The notes: a model not told the origin generated them from the sequence alone. Positions 32,427 through 43,291 are shown, counted from the first letter of the stretch. The stretch: 64,000 bases of DNA from Serratia bockelmannii (GCF_008011855.1 NZ_VOUX01000031.1:186001-250000), one strand, 5' to 3'. Program-made: numbers and translations.

Positions 32427-34142
32427 TCAGGTCGGTGCGTCGTCCACCGGCGGCGGCAGCCACGCCTGGCAAAAATCGAACCAGCCGTGCGCGGTCAGCG
32501 TCACGCCATGCATGCGCGGCGGCGCGCTGATCTGATACTGGTAGTGGAACAGCGGCGTGATGATGGCGGCGGCCATCAGCCGTTGGTAATAGGCCTGCAG
32601 CCGCTCGAAGCGCGGTTGCTGCGCCTGCAGCTGCTGGATCTGCTGCAGCGTCTCCTGTTGCTGCTGCCAGCGGCTTTCCGTCAGGATGCCGCGCCACAGC
32701 GTATCCTGCCGCAGCCAGCTCTCCAGCGTCGCCTCAGGCGCTTCGCCGATCAGGTTGTCCGCCAACAGCAGGTCGGCCTGGGCGATCTGTTCCTCGCTTT
32801 GCCAGCGCTTGCCGGCGTAGTAGCGCACCTCCAGCTCGCAGCCGTGCTGCGCCAACAGCTGTTGCAGCGCGACCGTCACCGTTTCCAGCTCGACCGGCGG
32901 CCGATACAGCAGCGTCAGCCGGGCAGGCAGGGGGACATCTTCTTCAATCTGTTGGCTGGGAATGCGCCAGCCGGGCAGCATTTCATGGCTGGGGGTGATC
33001 ACGCTGTTGGGGATCGGCAGATGGTTCAGCAGGCCTGACTGCTGGATCAGCATCAGCAGCTTTTGCCCCTGGGCTTCGCTCAGCACGCCGTGGCGCAGGT
33101 TCAGCGCCAAATAACACCAGCCCAGGCTCATACTGCGCTGTACCGGCCGGGCCTGCGCCAAATCGTCTTGCTGACCGATGGTGATGCGCACCGGATGCTG
33201 GCAGCTGGCGTCGGCGCCGGCGGTGGGCAGATCGGGGGTGATCCAGTATTCGATGGTGTCCAGATACGGATGCTGCAGATGGTAACCGGCGTGCTGTTCT
33301 AGCCGCACCAGCTGCGGTTCATTCAACGTCAGTTTGAACGGGCCGGCGCCGATGGCCGGCAGCTCCGGATGGGGCATCAGACAAGGCAGCTCCGCCAGCC
33401 GGTGGGCCAGCCAATAGTCCGGCAACTGCAGATCAAACTGAATGCACAGCGGATGCGGCAGGCTGATGTTCGCGACGTTGGCCAAGCTGGGTTGGCTACG
33501 CGGGTGGCGCTGCAGTTTTTCCAGCGTTTGCAGCAGCTGGTGGCCGGTCAGCGGTTCACCGTTGTGCCAGCGCAGCTGGCTGCGCAGAAAGAAGCGCCAG
33601 CGCAGGCCGCGATCGTCAATCTGCCAGTGGTGCGCCAGATCGGGCTGCGGTTCCGGGTTACCGGTCATCAGGCGCGTCAGCCCGGCGTGCAGGGTCGACA
33701 CCAGATGTTGTTCGGCGCGGCCGGTCAGCGTGAGCGGATCGAGCGCTTCCAGCGTGCGGTAATAGGGAATGCGCAGCGTCGGGCTGCCGGCCTGCCATTG
33801 CCCGCCGAGGTGCGGGCTGAGCAGATCCTGCAGGTGCTGCGGATCGAGTTGCGCCATCTCCAGCGCCCCCTGATGGTTGCCCTGTTGCAGTAGCTGTTGC
33901 AGTAGCTGCGCGCGCAGTTCATCCGGGGTTTTCAGGCAGTGCAGGCGAGCGCGTTTGCCACGGCCGGGCTGCGAATGCCAGCTCAACCAGCCTTGATCCT
34001 GCAGCTGTTGCACCAGCGTGCGGGCGTGTCGCTCGCTGCAATAGAACATCGCCGCCAGTTCGCCGATGGTCACGGCGACCGGCGCGCTGCCGAGTTGATG
34101 GTACAGGCGTTGATATTGGCTGAGACGGTGAACCAGGCGCAT
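32427..34142 (-). CDS. ybaE: SgrR-family regulator with solute-binding domain, YbaE-like
   Basis: A 571-residue protein in the position of E. coli ybaE. The N-terminal about 110 residues form a winged helix-turn-helix of the SgrR type ([20 protein letters not shown]). The remainder is a cytoplasmic ABC solute-binding family 5 domain (for example [19 protein letters not shown]). There is no signal peptide, so the binding domain acts inside the cell as a ligand sensor. SgrR senses glucose-phosphate stress, but the ligand of YbaE is unknown. The gene is divergent from cof; the 103-bp gap would hold both promoters. Confidence 0.88.
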   Translation of the reverse strand: MRLVHRLSQYQRLYHQLGSAPVAVTIGELAAMFYCSERHARTLVQQLQDQGWLSWHSQPGRGKRARLHCLKTPDELRAQLLQQLLQQGNHQGALEMAQLDPQHLQDLLSPHLGGQWQAGSPTLRIPYYRTLEALDPLTLTGRAEQHLVSTLHAGLTRLMTGNPEPQPDLAHHWQIDDRGLRWRFFLRSQLRWHNGEPLTGHQLLQTLEKLQRHPRSQPSLANVANISLPHPLCIQFDLQLPDYWLAHRLAELPCLMPHPELPAIGAGPFKLTLNEPQLVRLEQHAGYHLQHPYLDTIEYWITPDLPTAGADASCQHPVRITIGQQDDLAQARPVQRSMSLGWCYLALNLRHGVLSEAQGQKLLMLIQQSGLLNHLPIPNSVITPSHEMLPGWRIPSQQIEEDVPLPARLTLLYRPPVELETVTVALQQLLAQHGCELEVRYYAGKRWQSEEQIAQADLLLADNLIGEAPEATLESWLRQDTLWRGILTESRWQQQQETLQQIQQLQAQQPRFERLQAYYQRLMAAAIITPLFHYQYQISAPPRMHGVTLTAHGWFDFCQAWLPPPVDDAPT

Positions 34143-34245
34143 GAGTAGAAATCCGGAACAGTTTTCTCAAATTGTTCACTATTACTTCCGCAAATGCCAT
34201 CCCATACTGCAGTGATTGTAATCGCGTTCACATTCAGAGGTCTCT

Positions 34246-35070
34246 ATGTATCGCCTGGCAGCTTTCGATATGGACGGCACGCTGTTGATGCCGGATCACC
34301 GGGTTGGCCCGGAAACGCTGGCGGTGCTGAACCAGCTGGTGGAACGGGAGATGGTGGTGACGTTCGCCACCGGACGGCACTACCTCGATGCGCAACCGAT
34401 CATGGCGCAGCTGGGGCTGCAGGGCTACCTGATCACCGGCAATGGCACGCGGGTGTATGACAACCGCGGCCAACAGCTGCATGCTACCGATCTGCCGGCG
34501 GCGGTCGCCGAAGAGGTGCTGCATCATCATTGGCGCACCTGCGCCAGCATGCATGTGTTCCGCGACGAAGGTTGGCTGACCGAATTCCCCGTGCCGGAAG
34601 AGATGCTGCGGGCGCATCACCTGAGCGGCTTTCGTTTTCAGTTGGCCGACGTGCGCCGCCTGCCGGCGTTCGGCAACAGCAAGGTGTGTTTTGTCGCACC
34701 GCATGAGGAATTGCTGGCCTTGCAGGTGCAGCTGCGGGCACAGCTGGGTGGTGAGGCCGATCTGTGCTTTTCCGCCTACGACTGCCTGGAGGTGTTGCCG
34801 CTCGGTTGCAACAAGGGTACGGCGCTGGACCGGCTGAGCCGCCATCTGGGGCTGACGATGGCCGATTGCATGGCGTTCGGCGACGCAATGAACGACAAAG
34901 AGATGCTGGGGGCGGTGGGGCACGGCGTGGTGATGGGCAACGCCCTGCCGCAGCTGAAATCCCTGCTGCCGCAGCTACCGGTTATCGGCCATTGCCAGCA
35001 ACAGGCGGTGGCCCACTATTTACAACATTGGCTGCGTTCACCTTGCCTCACCTATTCCCCCGAAGAATGA
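34246..35070 (+). CDS. cof: HMP-PP phosphatase Cof (HAD family)
   Basis: Cof is a cytoplasmic HAD-superfamily phosphatase that hydrolyses the thiamine intermediate hydroxymethylpyrimidine pyrophosphate and other sugar phosphates. The 274-residue protein shows HAD motif [14 protein letters not shown] (nucleophile Asp9), motif II ATGRH, and motif [13 protein letters not shown]. The type IIB (Cof) cap lies between about residues 80 and 195. A clear terminator follows 18 bp after the stop. Confidence 0.95.
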   Translation: MYRLAAFDMDGTLLMPDHRVGPETLAVLNQLVEREMVVTFATGRHYLDAQPIMAQLGLQGYLITGNGTRVYDNRGQQLHATDLPAAVAEEVLHHHWRTCASMHVFRDEGWLTEFPVPEEMLRAHHLSGFRFQLADVRRLPAFGNSKVCFVAPHEELLALQVQLRAQLGGEADLCFSAYDCLEVLPLGCNKGTALDRLSRHLGLTMADCMAFGDAMNDKEMLGAVGHGVVMGNALPQLKSLLPQLPVIGHCQQQAVAHYLQHWLRSPCLTYSPEE

Positions 35071-35087
35071 GGTTCTCCTTACAGCCG

Positions 35088-35115
35088 GCCGGGTATGACT
35101 ACCCGGCTTTTTTTT
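35088..35115 (+). terminator. Terminator after cof
   Basis: An 8-bp stem (GCCGGGTA / TACCCGGC, loop TGAC) followed by eight T residues. Confidence 0.9.
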
Positions 35116-35130
35116 ACCTAACGCCTGGCG

Positions 35131-36171
35131 TTACAAATCCGCCAGCTGCGCCAGATACGGCTGCAGATCGCCGATGTTGTTGCTGACCCATTCCGGATTG
35201 TAATAGGTATCCAGGTAACGCTCGCCGCTGTCGCACAGCAGGGTGACGATCGATCCTTGCTCGCCGTTTTCCCGCATCTGCTTCGCCAACTGCAGCGCAC
35301 CCCAAACGTTGGTGCCGGTAGAGGCGCCAACCTTGCGGCCCAGCACGCCTTCCAGCCAGTGAATGGTGGCGACGCTGGCAGCATCCGGCACGCGCAGCAT
35401 GTTGTCGACCACCGATGGGATGAACGACGGCTCGGCGCGTGGGCGGCCGATGCCTTCGATACGGCTGCCGCAGCTGCCGATCAGGGTGCGATCGCCGTGG
35501 TGGAAGCAGTCATAGAACACCGAGTTTTCCGGATCGACCACCGTCAACCGGGTGTCGTGCCCCTGATAGCGGATGTAGCGCCCCAGCGTGGCGGAGGTGC
35601 CGCCGGTGCCGGCGCTCATTACGATGTGTTTCGGCACCGGGAAGGGTTCGCGCGCCATCTGGCGGAAGATGCTGTCGGCGATGTTGTTGTTGCCGCGCCA
35701 GTCGGTGGCGCGCTCGGCGTAGGTGAACTGATCCATATAGTGGCCGTTCAGCTCTTTCGCCAGCTGTTCGGAGGCGGCGTAGATCTGGGCGGCGTGATCG
35801 ACGAAGTGACAGCGGCCGCCGTAAAAGGCGATCTGTTCCACCTTGCGGCGCGCGGTGCAGGACGGCATCACCGCGATGAACGGCAGGCCGATCAGGCGAG
35901 CGAAGTAGGCTTCGGACACCGCGGTGCTGCCGGAGGAGGCCTCGATAATGGTGGTGTTCTCGGTGATCCAGCCGTTGCACAGGCCATAAAGGAACAGCGA
36001 GCGCGCCAGGCGGTGTTTCAGGCTGCCGGTCGGGTGGGTGCTCTCATCTTTCAGGTACAGGCAGATGCCGGGAAACGCCGGCAGGTTCAGGCGAATTAGG
36101 TGCGTATCGGCGGAGCGTTGAAAATCCGCTTCTATTTCACCGATAGCATATTTTACCCAAGAGTTTGTCAT
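35131..36171 (-). CDS. PLP-dependent cysteine synthase-family enzyme, probable cysteine desulfhydrase
   Basis: A 346-residue fold-type II PLP enzyme. The PLP-binding lysine is Lys52 in HPTGSLKHR, the asparagine-loop equivalent is SSGSTA, and the phosphate-binding glycine loop is [12 protein letters not shown]. The protein lacks a CBS or ACT domain. It is divergent from the Lrp-type regulator decR, which in E. coli responds to L-cysteine. In Pantoea ananatis a comparable pair (cysteine desulfhydrase CcdA with the DecR-like regulator CcdR) is, as I recall, a cysteine-detoxification system. The context therefore favours cysteine breakdown over synthesis. E. coli has no such gene at this spot. 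Confidence 0.8.
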   Translation of the reverse strand: MTNSWVKYAIGEIEADFQRSADTHLIRLNLPAFPGICLYLKDESTHPTGSLKHRLARSLFLYGLCNGWITENTTIIEASSGSTAVSEAYFARLIGLPFIAVMPSCTARRKVEQIAFYGGRCHFVDHAAQIYAASEQLAKELNGHYMDQFTYAERATDWRGNNNIADSIFRQMAREPFPVPKHIVMSAGTGGTSATLGRYIRYQGHDTRLTVVDPENSVFYDCFHHGDRTLIGSCGSRIEGIGRPRAEPSFIPSVVDNMLRVPDAASVATIHWLEGVLGRKVGASTGTNVWGALQLAKQMRENGEQGSIVTLLCDSGERYLDTYYNPEWVSNNIGDLQPYLAQLADL

Positions 36172-36293
36172 GATTTGGCCTCAGAATAGGGGGCTGATTT
36201 ATGGCGTAGCATAGCCTGTCGGCGGGAAAAAAGGATTGCCATTTTTCCTGTTTAATCGCCTAATGAGAGAAAATTTTTCTCCTGGTGGCCGCT

Positions 36294-36755
36294 ATGTTAG
36301 ATAAAACAGACCGTAAGCTGCTGTGCATGCTGCAGCAAGATTGCACCCAGTCGCTGCAGGCGCTGGCGGATGCGGTCAATTTGACCTCGACGCCGTGCTG
36401 GAAACGCCTGAAGCGTCTGGAAGACGAGGGCTATATCCGCGGTCGGGTGGCCTTGCTGGATAATGAAAAGCTCGGCCTGGGGCTGACGGCGTTCGTGCTG
36501 ATCAAAACCCAGCAGCACAGCAGCGAGTGGTATCAGGCTTTTGTGCAGCTGACCAGCCAGATGCCCGAGGTGCTGGCGTTTTACCGCATGGCGGGAGAGT
36601 ACGACTACCTGATGCAGGTCGAAGTGGCGGACATGAAAAGCTACGACGGCTTTTATAAGCGTCTGGTGAACGGCGTACCGGGCCTCATCGACGTCACCTC
36701 GAGCTTTGCCATGGAAAAAATCAAATACACCACCGCGCTGCCGGTGCCGGAGTGA
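36294..36755 (+). CDS. decR: Cysteine-responsive Lrp/AsnC-family regulator DecR
   Basis: A 153-residue Lrp/AsnC regulator. The N-terminal helix-turn-helix reads [20 protein letters not shown] (about 21-40). The C-terminal RAM ligand-binding domain contains [21 protein letters not shown]. coli DecR (YbaO) activates cysteine detoxification genes when L-cysteine is present. The ATG at 36294 ([10 protein letters not shown]) matches the E. coli start; a GTG three codons upstream is possible. It is divergent from the PLP enzyme across 122 bp, the obvious place for its operator. mdlA follows 92 bp downstream. Confidence 0.92.
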   Translation: MLDKTDRKLLCMLQQDCTQSLQALADAVNLTSTPCWKRLKRLEDEGYIRGRVALLDNEKLGLGLTAFVLIKTQQHSSEWYQAFVQLTSQMPEVLAFYRMAGEYDYLMQVEVADMKSYDGFYKRLVNGVPGLIDVTSSFAMEKIKYTTALPVPE

Positions 36756-36847
36756 AAAGTTCACCGGACGGGCGGCTCAACGGTGGTATCCTGCTCTGCT
36801 GAAGCAGAAAAAGAGACAAATCCCATAAAACCCTGGAATCAAACTGC

Positions 36848-38623
36848 GTGAGATTATTTGCTCAAATCGGCTGGTACTTCCGCCGGGAGTGGCGCCGCTA
36901 CCTCGGGGCGGTGGTGCTGCTGATCGTCATCGCCATCCTGCAACTGCTGCCGCCTAAGCTGGTCGGCATCATCGTGGACGGCGTCACCGAAAAACAGATG
37001 TCCACCGGCGTGCTGATGGCCTGGCTCGGGTTGATGATCGGTACCGCGATCGTCGTTTACCTGCTGCGCTATGTGTGGCGGGTGTTGCTGTTCGGCGCGT
37101 CCTACCAGCTCGCGGTCGAGCTGCGCGAAAACTTTTACCGTCAGCTCAGCCGGCAAAACCCCGCGTTTTACCTGCGTCACCGCACTGGCGATCTGATGGC
37201 GCGCGCCACCAACGATGTGGATCGCGTGGTATTCGCCGCCGGTGAAGGCGTGCTGACGCTGGTGGATTCGCTGGTGATGGGGTTGGTGGTGTTGGTGGTG
37301 ATGAGCACCCAAATCAGCTGGCAACTGACAGTGCTGGCGTTGATCCCGATGCCGTTGATGGCGATCGCCATCAAATATTACGGCGATCAGCTGCACCAGC
37401 GCTTTAAATCGGCACAGGCGGCGTTTTCCAGCCTGAACGATCAGGCGCAGGAAAGCATGACCAGCATCCGCATGATCAAGGCCTTCGGGCTGGAAGATCA
37501 CCAATCCAACCGCTTCGCCGAGGTGGCGGCGCAGACCGGGGCCAAGAACATGCACGTGGCGCGGGTGGATGCGCGCTTCGATCCGACCATTTATATCGCC
37601 ATCGGTGCGTCTAACCTGCTGGCCATTGGCGGCGGCAGCTGGATGGTGGTGAACGGTTCGCTGACGCTCGGGCAACTGACCAGCTTTGTGATGTATCTCG
37701 GCCTGATGATCTGGCCGATGCTGGCACTGGCCTGGATGTTCAACATCGTCGAACGCGGCAGCGCGGCCTACAGCCGCATCCGCAGCCTGCTTGATGAGGC
37801 GCCGGCGGTGCAGGATGGCCCACAGGCGCTGCCGGCCGGGCGCGGCGTGCTGGACGTGGATATCCGCGCGTTCCACTACCCGGAAAACCCACATCCGGCG
37901 CTGCACGATGTGGCGGTGACGCTGAAACCAGGGCAAATGCTGGGGCTGTGCGGGCCGACCGGGGCCGGTAAATCGACGCTGTTGTCGCTGATCCAGCGTC
38001 AGTTCGACGTCGACCAAGGGCAGATCCGCTATCACGGCCTGCCGTTGCCGCAGGTCAAACTTGACGACTGGCGTTCGCGACTGTCGGTGGTGAGCCAAAC
38101 GCCGTTCCTGTTCTCCGATACCGTGGCGAACAACATCGCGCTGGGCCATCCGGGCGCGACGCAGGCGCAGATCGAACAGGCAGCGCGGCTGGCCAGCGTC
38201 CATGAGGACATTTTGCGGTTGCCGCAAGGCTATGACACCGAGGTGGGCGAACGCGGCGTGATGTTGTCGGGCGGGCAGAAACAGCGCATCTCCATTGCGC
38301 GTGCGCTGCTGCTGGATGCAGAGATCTTGATCCTCGACGACGCGCTGTCGGCGGTGGACGGCCGTACCGAACACCAAATCCTGCACAACCTGCGCAGCTG
38401 GGGGCAAGATCGCACGGTGATCATCAGCGCGCACCGGCTGTCGGCATTGACCGAAGCCAGCGAGATCCTGGTGATGCAGCACGGCGGTGTAGCGCAGCGC
38501 GGCGATCCGGCGGCGCTGGCGGCGCAGCCGGGCTGGTATCGCGATATGTACCGTTATCAGCAGCTGGAAGCGGCGCTGGACGAAGCGCCGGAAAACGGCG
38601 AGGAGGCGTTGGCCGATGAATAA
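36848..38623 (+). CDS. mdlA: ABC transporter half-subunit MdlA
   Basis: Half-transporter with six transmembrane helices (about 1-300) fused to a nucleotide-binding domain; it is expected to pair with MdlB as a heterodimeric exporter of unknown substrate. Walker A is [10 protein letters not shown] (about 371) and the ABC signature is [10 protein letters not shown]. In Walker [10 protein letters not shown], the residue after the Asp is Asp where most ATPases have the catalytic Glu. The start is GTG at 36848, giving 591 residues as in E. coli (590). It overlaps mdlB by 8 bp. Confidence 0.95.
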   Translation: MRLFAQIGWYFRREWRRYLGAVVLLIVIAILQLLPPKLVGIIVDGVTEKQMSTGVLMAWLGLMIGTAIVVYLLRYVWRVLLFGASYQLAVELRENFYRQLSRQNPAFYLRHRTGDLMARATNDVDRVVFAAGEGVLTLVDSLVMGLVVLVVMSTQISWQLTVLALIPMPLMAIAIKYYGDQLHQRFKSAQAAFSSLNDQAQESMTSIRMIKAFGLEDHQSNRFAEVAAQTGAKNMHVARVDARFDPTIYIAIGASNLLAIGGGSWMVVNGSLTLGQLTSFVMYLGLMIWPMLALAWMFNIVERGSAAYSRIRSLLDEAPAVQDGPQALPAGRGVLDVDIRAFHYPENPHPALHDVAVTLKPGQMLGLCGPTGAGKSTLLSLIQRQFDVDQGQIRYHGLPLPQVKLDDWRSRLSVVSQTPFLFSDTVANNIALGHPGATQAQIEQAARLASVHEDILRLPQGYDTEVGERGVMLSGGQKQRISIARALLLDAEILILDDALSAVDGRTEHQILHNLRSWGQDRTVIISAHRLSALTEASEILVMQHGGVAQRGDPAALAAQPGWYRDMYRYQQLEAALDEAPENGEEALADE

Positions 38624-40394
38624 AGTGCAAAAGCTGTGGCCGACGCTGAAGCGGCTGCTGGCCTACGGCTCGCCGTACCGCAAACCGCTGGGGCTGGCGG
38701 TGCTGATGCTGTGGATAGCGGCGGCGGCGGAAGTCGCCGGGCCGATCCTGGTCAGCTATTTTATCGATAATTACGTCGCCAAAGGGCAACTGCCGCTGAT
38801 GATTGTCGGCGGGCTGGCGGCGGCCTACATTCTGCTGGAGCTGCTGGCGGCGGCGCTGCACTACTTCCAGGCGCTGTTGTTCAACCAGGCGGCGGTGGGC
38901 GTGGTGCAGCGGTTGCGTACCGACGTGATGGACGCCGCGCTGCGCCAACCGCTCAGCGCCTTTGACACACAACCGGTCGGGCAATTGATCTCGCGCGTTA
39001 CCAACGACACCGAAGTGATCAAGGATCTGTACGTGATGGTGGTCTCCACGGTGCTGAAAAGCGCCGCGCTGATCGGCGCCATGCTGGTGGCGATGTTCAG
39101 CCTCGACTGGCGCATGGCGCTGGTGGCTATCTGCATCTTCCCGGCGGTGTTCGTGGTGATGGGCATCTATCAATACTACAGCACGCCGATTGTGCGCCGG
39201 GTGCGCAGTTATCTGGCGGACATCAACGACGGTTTCAACGAAGTGATCAACGGCATGGGCGTGATTCAGCAGTTCCGCCAGCAGGTGCGCTTCGGCGAGC
39301 GCATGAGCGCCGCCAGCCAGTCGCATTATCTTGCGCGCATGCAGACCCTGCGGCTCGACGGTTTTCTGCTGCGGCCGCTGCTCAGCCTGTTTTCGGCGCT
39401 GGTGCTGTGCGGCCTGTTGATGCTGTTCGGCTTCAGCGGCGAGGGCGTGATTGGCGTCGGCGTCCTCTACGCCTTCATCAACTACCTGGGGCGTCTGAAT
39501 GAACCGCTGATCGAGCTGACGTCACAGCAGTCGATCCTGCAGCAGGCGGTGGTGGCCGGCGAACGCATTTTCGAGCTGATGGATCGCAGCCAGCAGAGTT
39601 ACGGTGCCGACGATCGTCCTCTGGCCGGTGGCCGCATCGACATCACCGATCTGAGCTTCGCTTACCGTGCGGACAAAAAGGTGCTGCAGCATATTTCGCT
39701 GGCGGTGCCCTCACGCGGCTTCGTGGCGCTGGTCGGACATACCGGCAGCGGCAAGAGCACCTTGGCCAACTTGCTGATGGGCTATTACCCGGTCAGCGAG
39801 GGGGAAGTGCGTCTCGATGGACGCCCGATATCCAGCCTGTCGCACCGCACGCTGCGTCAGGGCGTAGCGATGGTGCAGCAGGATCCGGTGGTGATCGCCG
39901 ATTCGGTACTGGCCAACGTCACGTTGGGGCGTAACATCGAGGAAGACGCCGTTTGGCGGGCGCTGGAAACGGTGCAGCTGGCGAGTCTGGTGCGCGGCTT
40001 CCCGCAGGGTATCCACACCCGCCTGGGGGAGCAGGGCAATAACCTGTCGGTCGGGCAGAAACAGCTGCTGGCGATGGCGCGGGTCTTGGTGCAGGCGCCG
40101 CAGATCCTGATTCTCGACGAGGCGACCGCCAACATCGATTCGGGCACCGAGCAGGCTATCCAGCGGGCGCTGCGTGCGATCCGCGAGCACACCACGCTGG
40201 TGGTGATCGCCCACCGCCTCTCAACCATCGTCGATGCCGATTCCATTCTGGTGCTGCATCGCGGCCACGCGGTGGAGCAGGGCAACCATCAACAGCTGCT
40301 GGCGCAGCAGGGGCGCTACTACCAGATGTATCAGCTGCAGCTGGCGGGCGAGCAGTTGGCGGAAGCGGTGCGCGAGGAGAGTCAACCCGCCTGA
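38616..40394 (+). CDS. mdlB: ABC transporter half-subunit MdlB
   Basis: Second half-transporter, 592 residues, with N-terminal membrane domain (about 20-310) and C-terminal ATPase. Walker A is [10 protein letters not shown] (about 374) and Walker B is [10 protein letters not shown], with the normal catalytic Glu. The signature motif is LSVGQKQLL, where the usual second Gly is Val. The composite site made of the MdlB Walker motifs and the MdlA signature thus looks canonical and the other degenerate. The gene ends before a strong terminator. Confidence 0.95.
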   Translation: MNKVQKLWPTLKRLLAYGSPYRKPLGLAVLMLWIAAAAEVAGPILVSYFIDNYVAKGQLPLMIVGGLAAAYILLELLAAALHYFQALLFNQAAVGVVQRLRTDVMDAALRQPLSAFDTQPVGQLISRVTNDTEVIKDLYVMVVSTVLKSAALIGAMLVAMFSLDWRMALVAICIFPAVFVVMGIYQYYSTPIVRRVRSYLADINDGFNEVINGMGVIQQFRQQVRFGERMSAASQSHYLARMQTLRLDGFLLRPLLSLFSALVLCGLLMLFGFSGEGVIGVGVLYAFINYLGRLNEPLIELTSQQSILQQAVVAGERIFELMDRSQQSYGADDRPLAGGRIDITDLSFAYRADKKVLQHISLAVPSRGFVALVGHTGSGKSTLANLLMGYYPVSEGEVRLDGRPISSLSHRTLRQGVAMVQQDPVVIADSVLANVTLGRNIEEDAVWRALETVQLASLVRGFPQGIHTRLGEQGNNLSVGQKQLLAMARVLVQAPQILILDEATANIDSGTEQAIQRALRAIREHTTLVVIAHRLSTIVDADSILVLHRGHAVEQGNHQQLLAQQGRYYQMYQLQLAGEQLAEAVREESQPA

Positions 40395-40401
40395 TCCCAG
40401 G

Positions 40402-40430
40402 GGGCCGCGATCGCGGCCCTTGTTTCTTTT
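40402..40430 (+). terminator. Terminator after mdlB
   Basis: A GC-rich palindrome GGGCCGCGATCGCGGCCC (40402-40419) followed by TTGTTTCTTTT. Confidence 0.8.
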
Positions 40431-40495
40431 CCACGCACCACAAGCAGGCAACCCGCCTGTGCCATGCCCCCTTTCTGCACTTTTTCGACGCGATG

Positions 40496-40512
40496 TGCAC
40501 CAAATCAGTGCG
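40496..40512 (+). promoter_or_regulatory. NtrC enhancer-type site upstream of glnK
   Basis: TGCACCAAATCAGTGCG resembles the NtrC consensus TGCACC-N5-GGTGCA, about 100 bp upstream of the sigma-54 promoter. A weaker copy begins at 40476 (TGCAC...ACGCG). Confidence 0.65.
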
Positions 40513-40607
40513 CATTATTTAACCCATTCAAGGTATCGGCGCTGCGCTGCGTCGCGGCGGCGCCCGCGTGTGCGCTAATCCGCTGAATCGTCATGCAAAA
40601 TTAAATT

Positions 40608-40623
40608 TGGCACAGCCCTTGCT
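40608..40623 (+). promoter_or_regulatory. Sigma-54 promoter of glnK-amtB
   Basis: TGGCAC-N5-TTGCT is a perfect match to the -24/-12 sigma-54 consensus, about 50 bp before the glnK ATG. With the upstream NtrC-like sites it predicts nitrogen-starvation control. Confidence 0.88.
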
Positions 40624-40675
40624 ACATATGACGCGTACCAGGGGTGAGTTTGGGCTTAATTCGTGGAGGGGCAAT

Positions 40676-41014
40676 ATGAAGCTGGTGACCGTGGTAATCA
40701 AACCGTTCAAGCTGGAGGATGTGCGCGAGGCTCTGTCCTCCGTGGGCATTCAGGGGTTGACCGTAACCGAAGTGAAGGGCTTTGGCCGCCAGAAGGGGCA
40801 TGCCGAGCTGTATCGCGGCGCCGAATATAACGTCAACTTCCTGCCCAAGGTCAAAATCGATATCGCTATCGCCGACGATCAGTTGGATGAAGTGGTTGAT
40901 GTGATTAGCAAAGCCGCCTATACCGGCAAAATCGGCGACGGCAAAATTTTCGTTGCCGAATTGCAACGCGTGATCCGCATTCGCACCGGCGAAACCGACG
41001 AATCGGCACTGTAA
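40676..41014 (+). CDS. glnK: Nitrogen regulatory protein P-II 2 (GlnK)
   Basis: GlnK is the trimeric PII protein that blocks the AmtB channel when nitrogen is abundant. The 112-residue length equals E. coli GlnK. The uridylylated tyrosine is Tyr51 in ELYRGAEYNVN, at the tip of the T-loop, and the C-terminal PII signature TGKIGDGKIFV is present. The ATG at 40676, with GTGGAGGGG upstream, gives the conserved start MKLVTVVIKPFK; the open frame runs further up but across the sigma-54 promoter. amtB follows 36 bp downstream. Confidence 0.98.
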   Translation: MKLVTVVIKPFKLEDVREALSSVGIQGLTVTEVKGFGRQKGHAELYRGAEYNVNFLPKVKIDIAIADDQLDEVVDVISKAAYTGKIGDGKIFVAELQRVIRIRTGETDESAL

Positions 41015-41050
41015 CCACGAACTCAGTTAAGCAATGGGGATGGATTGATA

Positions 41051-42337
41051 ATGAAAAGACTGTTATCCATGTTGGGCCTGAGTTCGGTAACCCTGGTTCC
41101 TTCTTTGGCCCTGGCCGCTCCGGCGGTCGCCGATAAGGCCGACAACGCCTTTATGATGATCTGCACCGCGTTGGTGCTGTTCATGACGCTGCCGGGCATC
41201 GCGCTGTTTTACGGCGGCCTGCTGCGCGGCAAAAACGTGCTGTCGATGCTGACGCAGGTCACCGTCACCTTCGCGCTGGTCTGCGTGCTGTGGGTGCTGT
41301 ATGGCTACAGCCTGGCGTTCAGCGAAGGCAATGCGGTGTTCGGCGGATTCGAGACGGCGATGCTGAAAGGCATCGGCATCGACAGCGTCACTGGCAGCAT
41401 CAGCCAGATGATCCACGTCGCTTTCCAGGCCTCCTTCGCCTGCATTACCGTGGCGCTGGTGGTGGGGGGCTTCGCCGAACGCATTCGCTTCTCGGCGGTG
41501 CTGATCTTCGCGATCCTGTGGTTCACCCTGTCTTACCTGCCGATCGCGCACATGGTGTGGGGCGGTGGCTATCTGGCCACCGACGGCGCGCTGGACTTCG
41601 CCGGTGGCACCGTGGTACACATCAACGCCGCCAGCGCGGGGCTGATCGGCGCCTATCTGCTCGGCAAACGCGCCGGCTTCGGTAAAGAGGCGTTCAAACC
41701 GCACAACCTGCCGATGGTGTTTACCGGGGCGTCCATCCTGTATATCGGCTGGTTCGGCTTCAACGCCGGTTCCGCCAGCGCGGCCAACGGCATCGCGGCC
41801 CTGGCATTCCTCAACACGGTGGTGGCTACCGCGGGCGCCATTCTCTCCTGGACCTTCGCCGAGTGGGTGCTGCGCGGCAAGCCTTCGCTGCTGGGCGCCT
41901 GCTCCGGCATGATCGCCGGGCTGGTTGCCGTTACGCCGGCGGCGGGCACCGTGGGCGTGGGCGGCGCGTTGATCGTCGGCCTGGTGGGGGGCGTCGCCGG
42001 CCTGTGGGGCGTCGTGACGTTGAAGAAATGGCTTAAGGTGGACGACACCTGCGACGTGTTCGGCGTGCACGGGGTGTGCGGCATCGTCGGCTGTCTGCTG
42101 ACCGGCGTGTTCACCGCTTCTTCCCTCGGTGGCACCGGCTATGCCGAAGGCGTGACGATGGGCCATCAGGTGTGGATCCAGCTGCTGAGCGTCGTGATTA
42201 CGCTGGTGTGGTCAAGCGTCGCCGCCTTTATCGCCTTCAAGATTGCGGGCGCGATGGTGGGGCTGAGAGTACCGGAAGAGCAGGAGCGCGAAGGGCTGGA
42301 TGTCAACAGCCACGGCGAGAGCGCCTACAACCAATAA
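41051..42337 (+). CDS. amtB: Ammonium channel AmtB
   Basis: Trimeric inner-membrane ammonium channel. It starts at 41051 (428 residues, the E. coli length) with a cleavable signal peptide ending SLALAAPA (about residues 15-22), followed by eleven hydrophobic helices. The twin pore histidines are in LPIAHMVWGGGY and FGVHGVCGIVG. The C-terminal cytoplasmic tail, including LDVNSHGESAYN, is where GlnK docks. Second gene of the glnK operon; the classic genetic pairing of a PII protein with its target. Confidence 0.98.
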   Translation: MKRLLSMLGLSSVTLVPSLALAAPAVADKADNAFMMICTALVLFMTLPGIALFYGGLLRGKNVLSMLTQVTVTFALVCVLWVLYGYSLAFSEGNAVFGGFETAMLKGIGIDSVTGSISQMIHVAFQASFACITVALVVGGFAERIRFSAVLIFAILWFTLSYLPIAHMVWGGGYLATDGALDFAGGTVVHINAASAGLIGAYLLGKRAGFGKEAFKPHNLPMVFTGASILYIGWFGFNAGSASAANGIAALAFLNTVVATAGAILSWTFAEWVLRGKPSLLGACSGMIAGLVAVTPAAGTVGVGGALIVGLVGGVAGLWGVVTLKKWLKVDDTCDVFGVHGVCGIVGCLLTGVFTASSLGGTGYAEGVTMGHQVWIQLLSVVITLVWSSVAAFIAFKIAGAMVGLRVPEEQEREGLDVNSHGESAYNQ

Positions 42338-42377
42338 GACTCGAAGCAGGGCAGTGCGCGAAAGACTAAAATAATGA

Positions 42378-42420
42378 TGAAGCAAAAAGGGGCGATGGAA
42401 ACATCGCCCCTTACTTTATA
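42378..42420. terminator. Bidirectional terminator between amtB and tesB
   Basis: An 11-bp perfect stem (AAGGGGCGATG / CATCGCCCCTT, loop GAAA). On the minus strand it is followed by TTTGCTTC and serves tesB; on the plus strand the tract is ACTTTATATT and serves amtB. Confidence 0.85.
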
Positions 42421-42427
42421 TTGCGGA

Positions 42428-43291
42428 TTAGGCGTCGCGCTGGCGAATCACCCCTTCCTGCACGGTGGTGGCGACCAGTACGCCGTCGCGAGTGTAGATC
42501 TGGCCGCGCACAAAGCCCCGTGCGCCGGAGGCGGAGGAGCTCTCCACCGCGTACAGCAACCAGTCATCCATACGGAACGGACGGTGGAACCACATTGAGT
42601 GGTCAATGGTGGCCACCTGCATGCCCGGCTCGAGGAAGCCGACGCCGTGTGGCTGCAGCGCCGTCGGCAGGAAGTTAAAGTCCGACGCGTAGCCCAGCAG
42701 ATATTGGTGGATGCGCTGATCGTCCGGCATGCTGCCGTTGGCACGGAACCACACGTAGCGATGCGGCTCTTCCACGCTGCCTTTCAACGGATTGTGGAAT
42801 TTCACCGGGCGCATTTCGATCGGCTTCTGGCCGATAAATTTTTCGCGCACTTTTTCCGGCAGCATATGCGCCAGCTTCTGGGCGATCTCTGACTCGGACA
42901 GCAGCCCTTCTGGAGGCGGCACGTCCGGCATCAGGTTCTGGTGCTCGAAACCGGTTTCCGGGCTTTGGAAAGAGGCGGTCATATAGAAAATAGGTTTGCC
43001 GTGCTGAATAGCGCTGACGCGACGGGCGCTGAAGCTGTTGCCGTCGCGCAGGGTTTCTACGTCGTAAACGATGGGTTTGCTGCTGTCGCCCGGGCGCAGG
43101 AAGTAGCTGTGGAACGAGTGCACGCTGCGCTCGTCCGGCACCGTCTGCTTGGCGGCGTAGAGCGCCTGGCCGACAACCTGTCCACCGAACACCTGGCGCA
43201 GCCCCAGATCTTCGCTTTGGCCGCGGAACAGCCCTTCTTCGATTTTCTCCAGATCCAGCAGATCAAGGAGGTTTTGCAATGCCTGGCTCAT
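42428..43291 (-). CDS. tesB: Acyl-CoA thioesterase II
   Basis: TesB is a double-hotdog thioesterase that cleaves medium- and long-chain acyl-CoAs. The 287 residues match E. coli (286). The N-terminal hotdog contains [14 protein letters not shown] and [11 protein letters not shown]; the second contains [11 protein letters not shown] and [16 protein letters not shown], where the Asp, Gln and Thr of the catalytic triad lie in E. coli. It is convergent with amtB. Confidence 0.97.
   Translation of the reverse strand: MSQALQNLLDLLDLEKIEEGLFRGQSEDLGLRQVFGGQVVGQALYAAKQTVPDERSVHSFHSYFLRPGDSSKPIVYDVETLRDGNSFSARRVSAIQHGKPIFYMTASFQSPETGFEHQNLMPDVPPPEGLLSESEIAQKLAHMLPEKVREKFIGQKPIEMRPVKFHNPLKGSVEEPHRYVWFRANGSMPDDQRIHQYLLGYASDFNFLPTALQPHGVGFLEPGMQVATIDHSMWFHRPFRMDDWLLYAVESSSASGARGFVRGQIYTRDGVLVATTVQEGVIRQRDA

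Noticed and set aside
36854-38482. Minus-strand ORF of 542 codons opposite mdlA
   Set aside because: Shadow of mdlA in GC-rich DNA; composition dominated by His/Gln/Arg.
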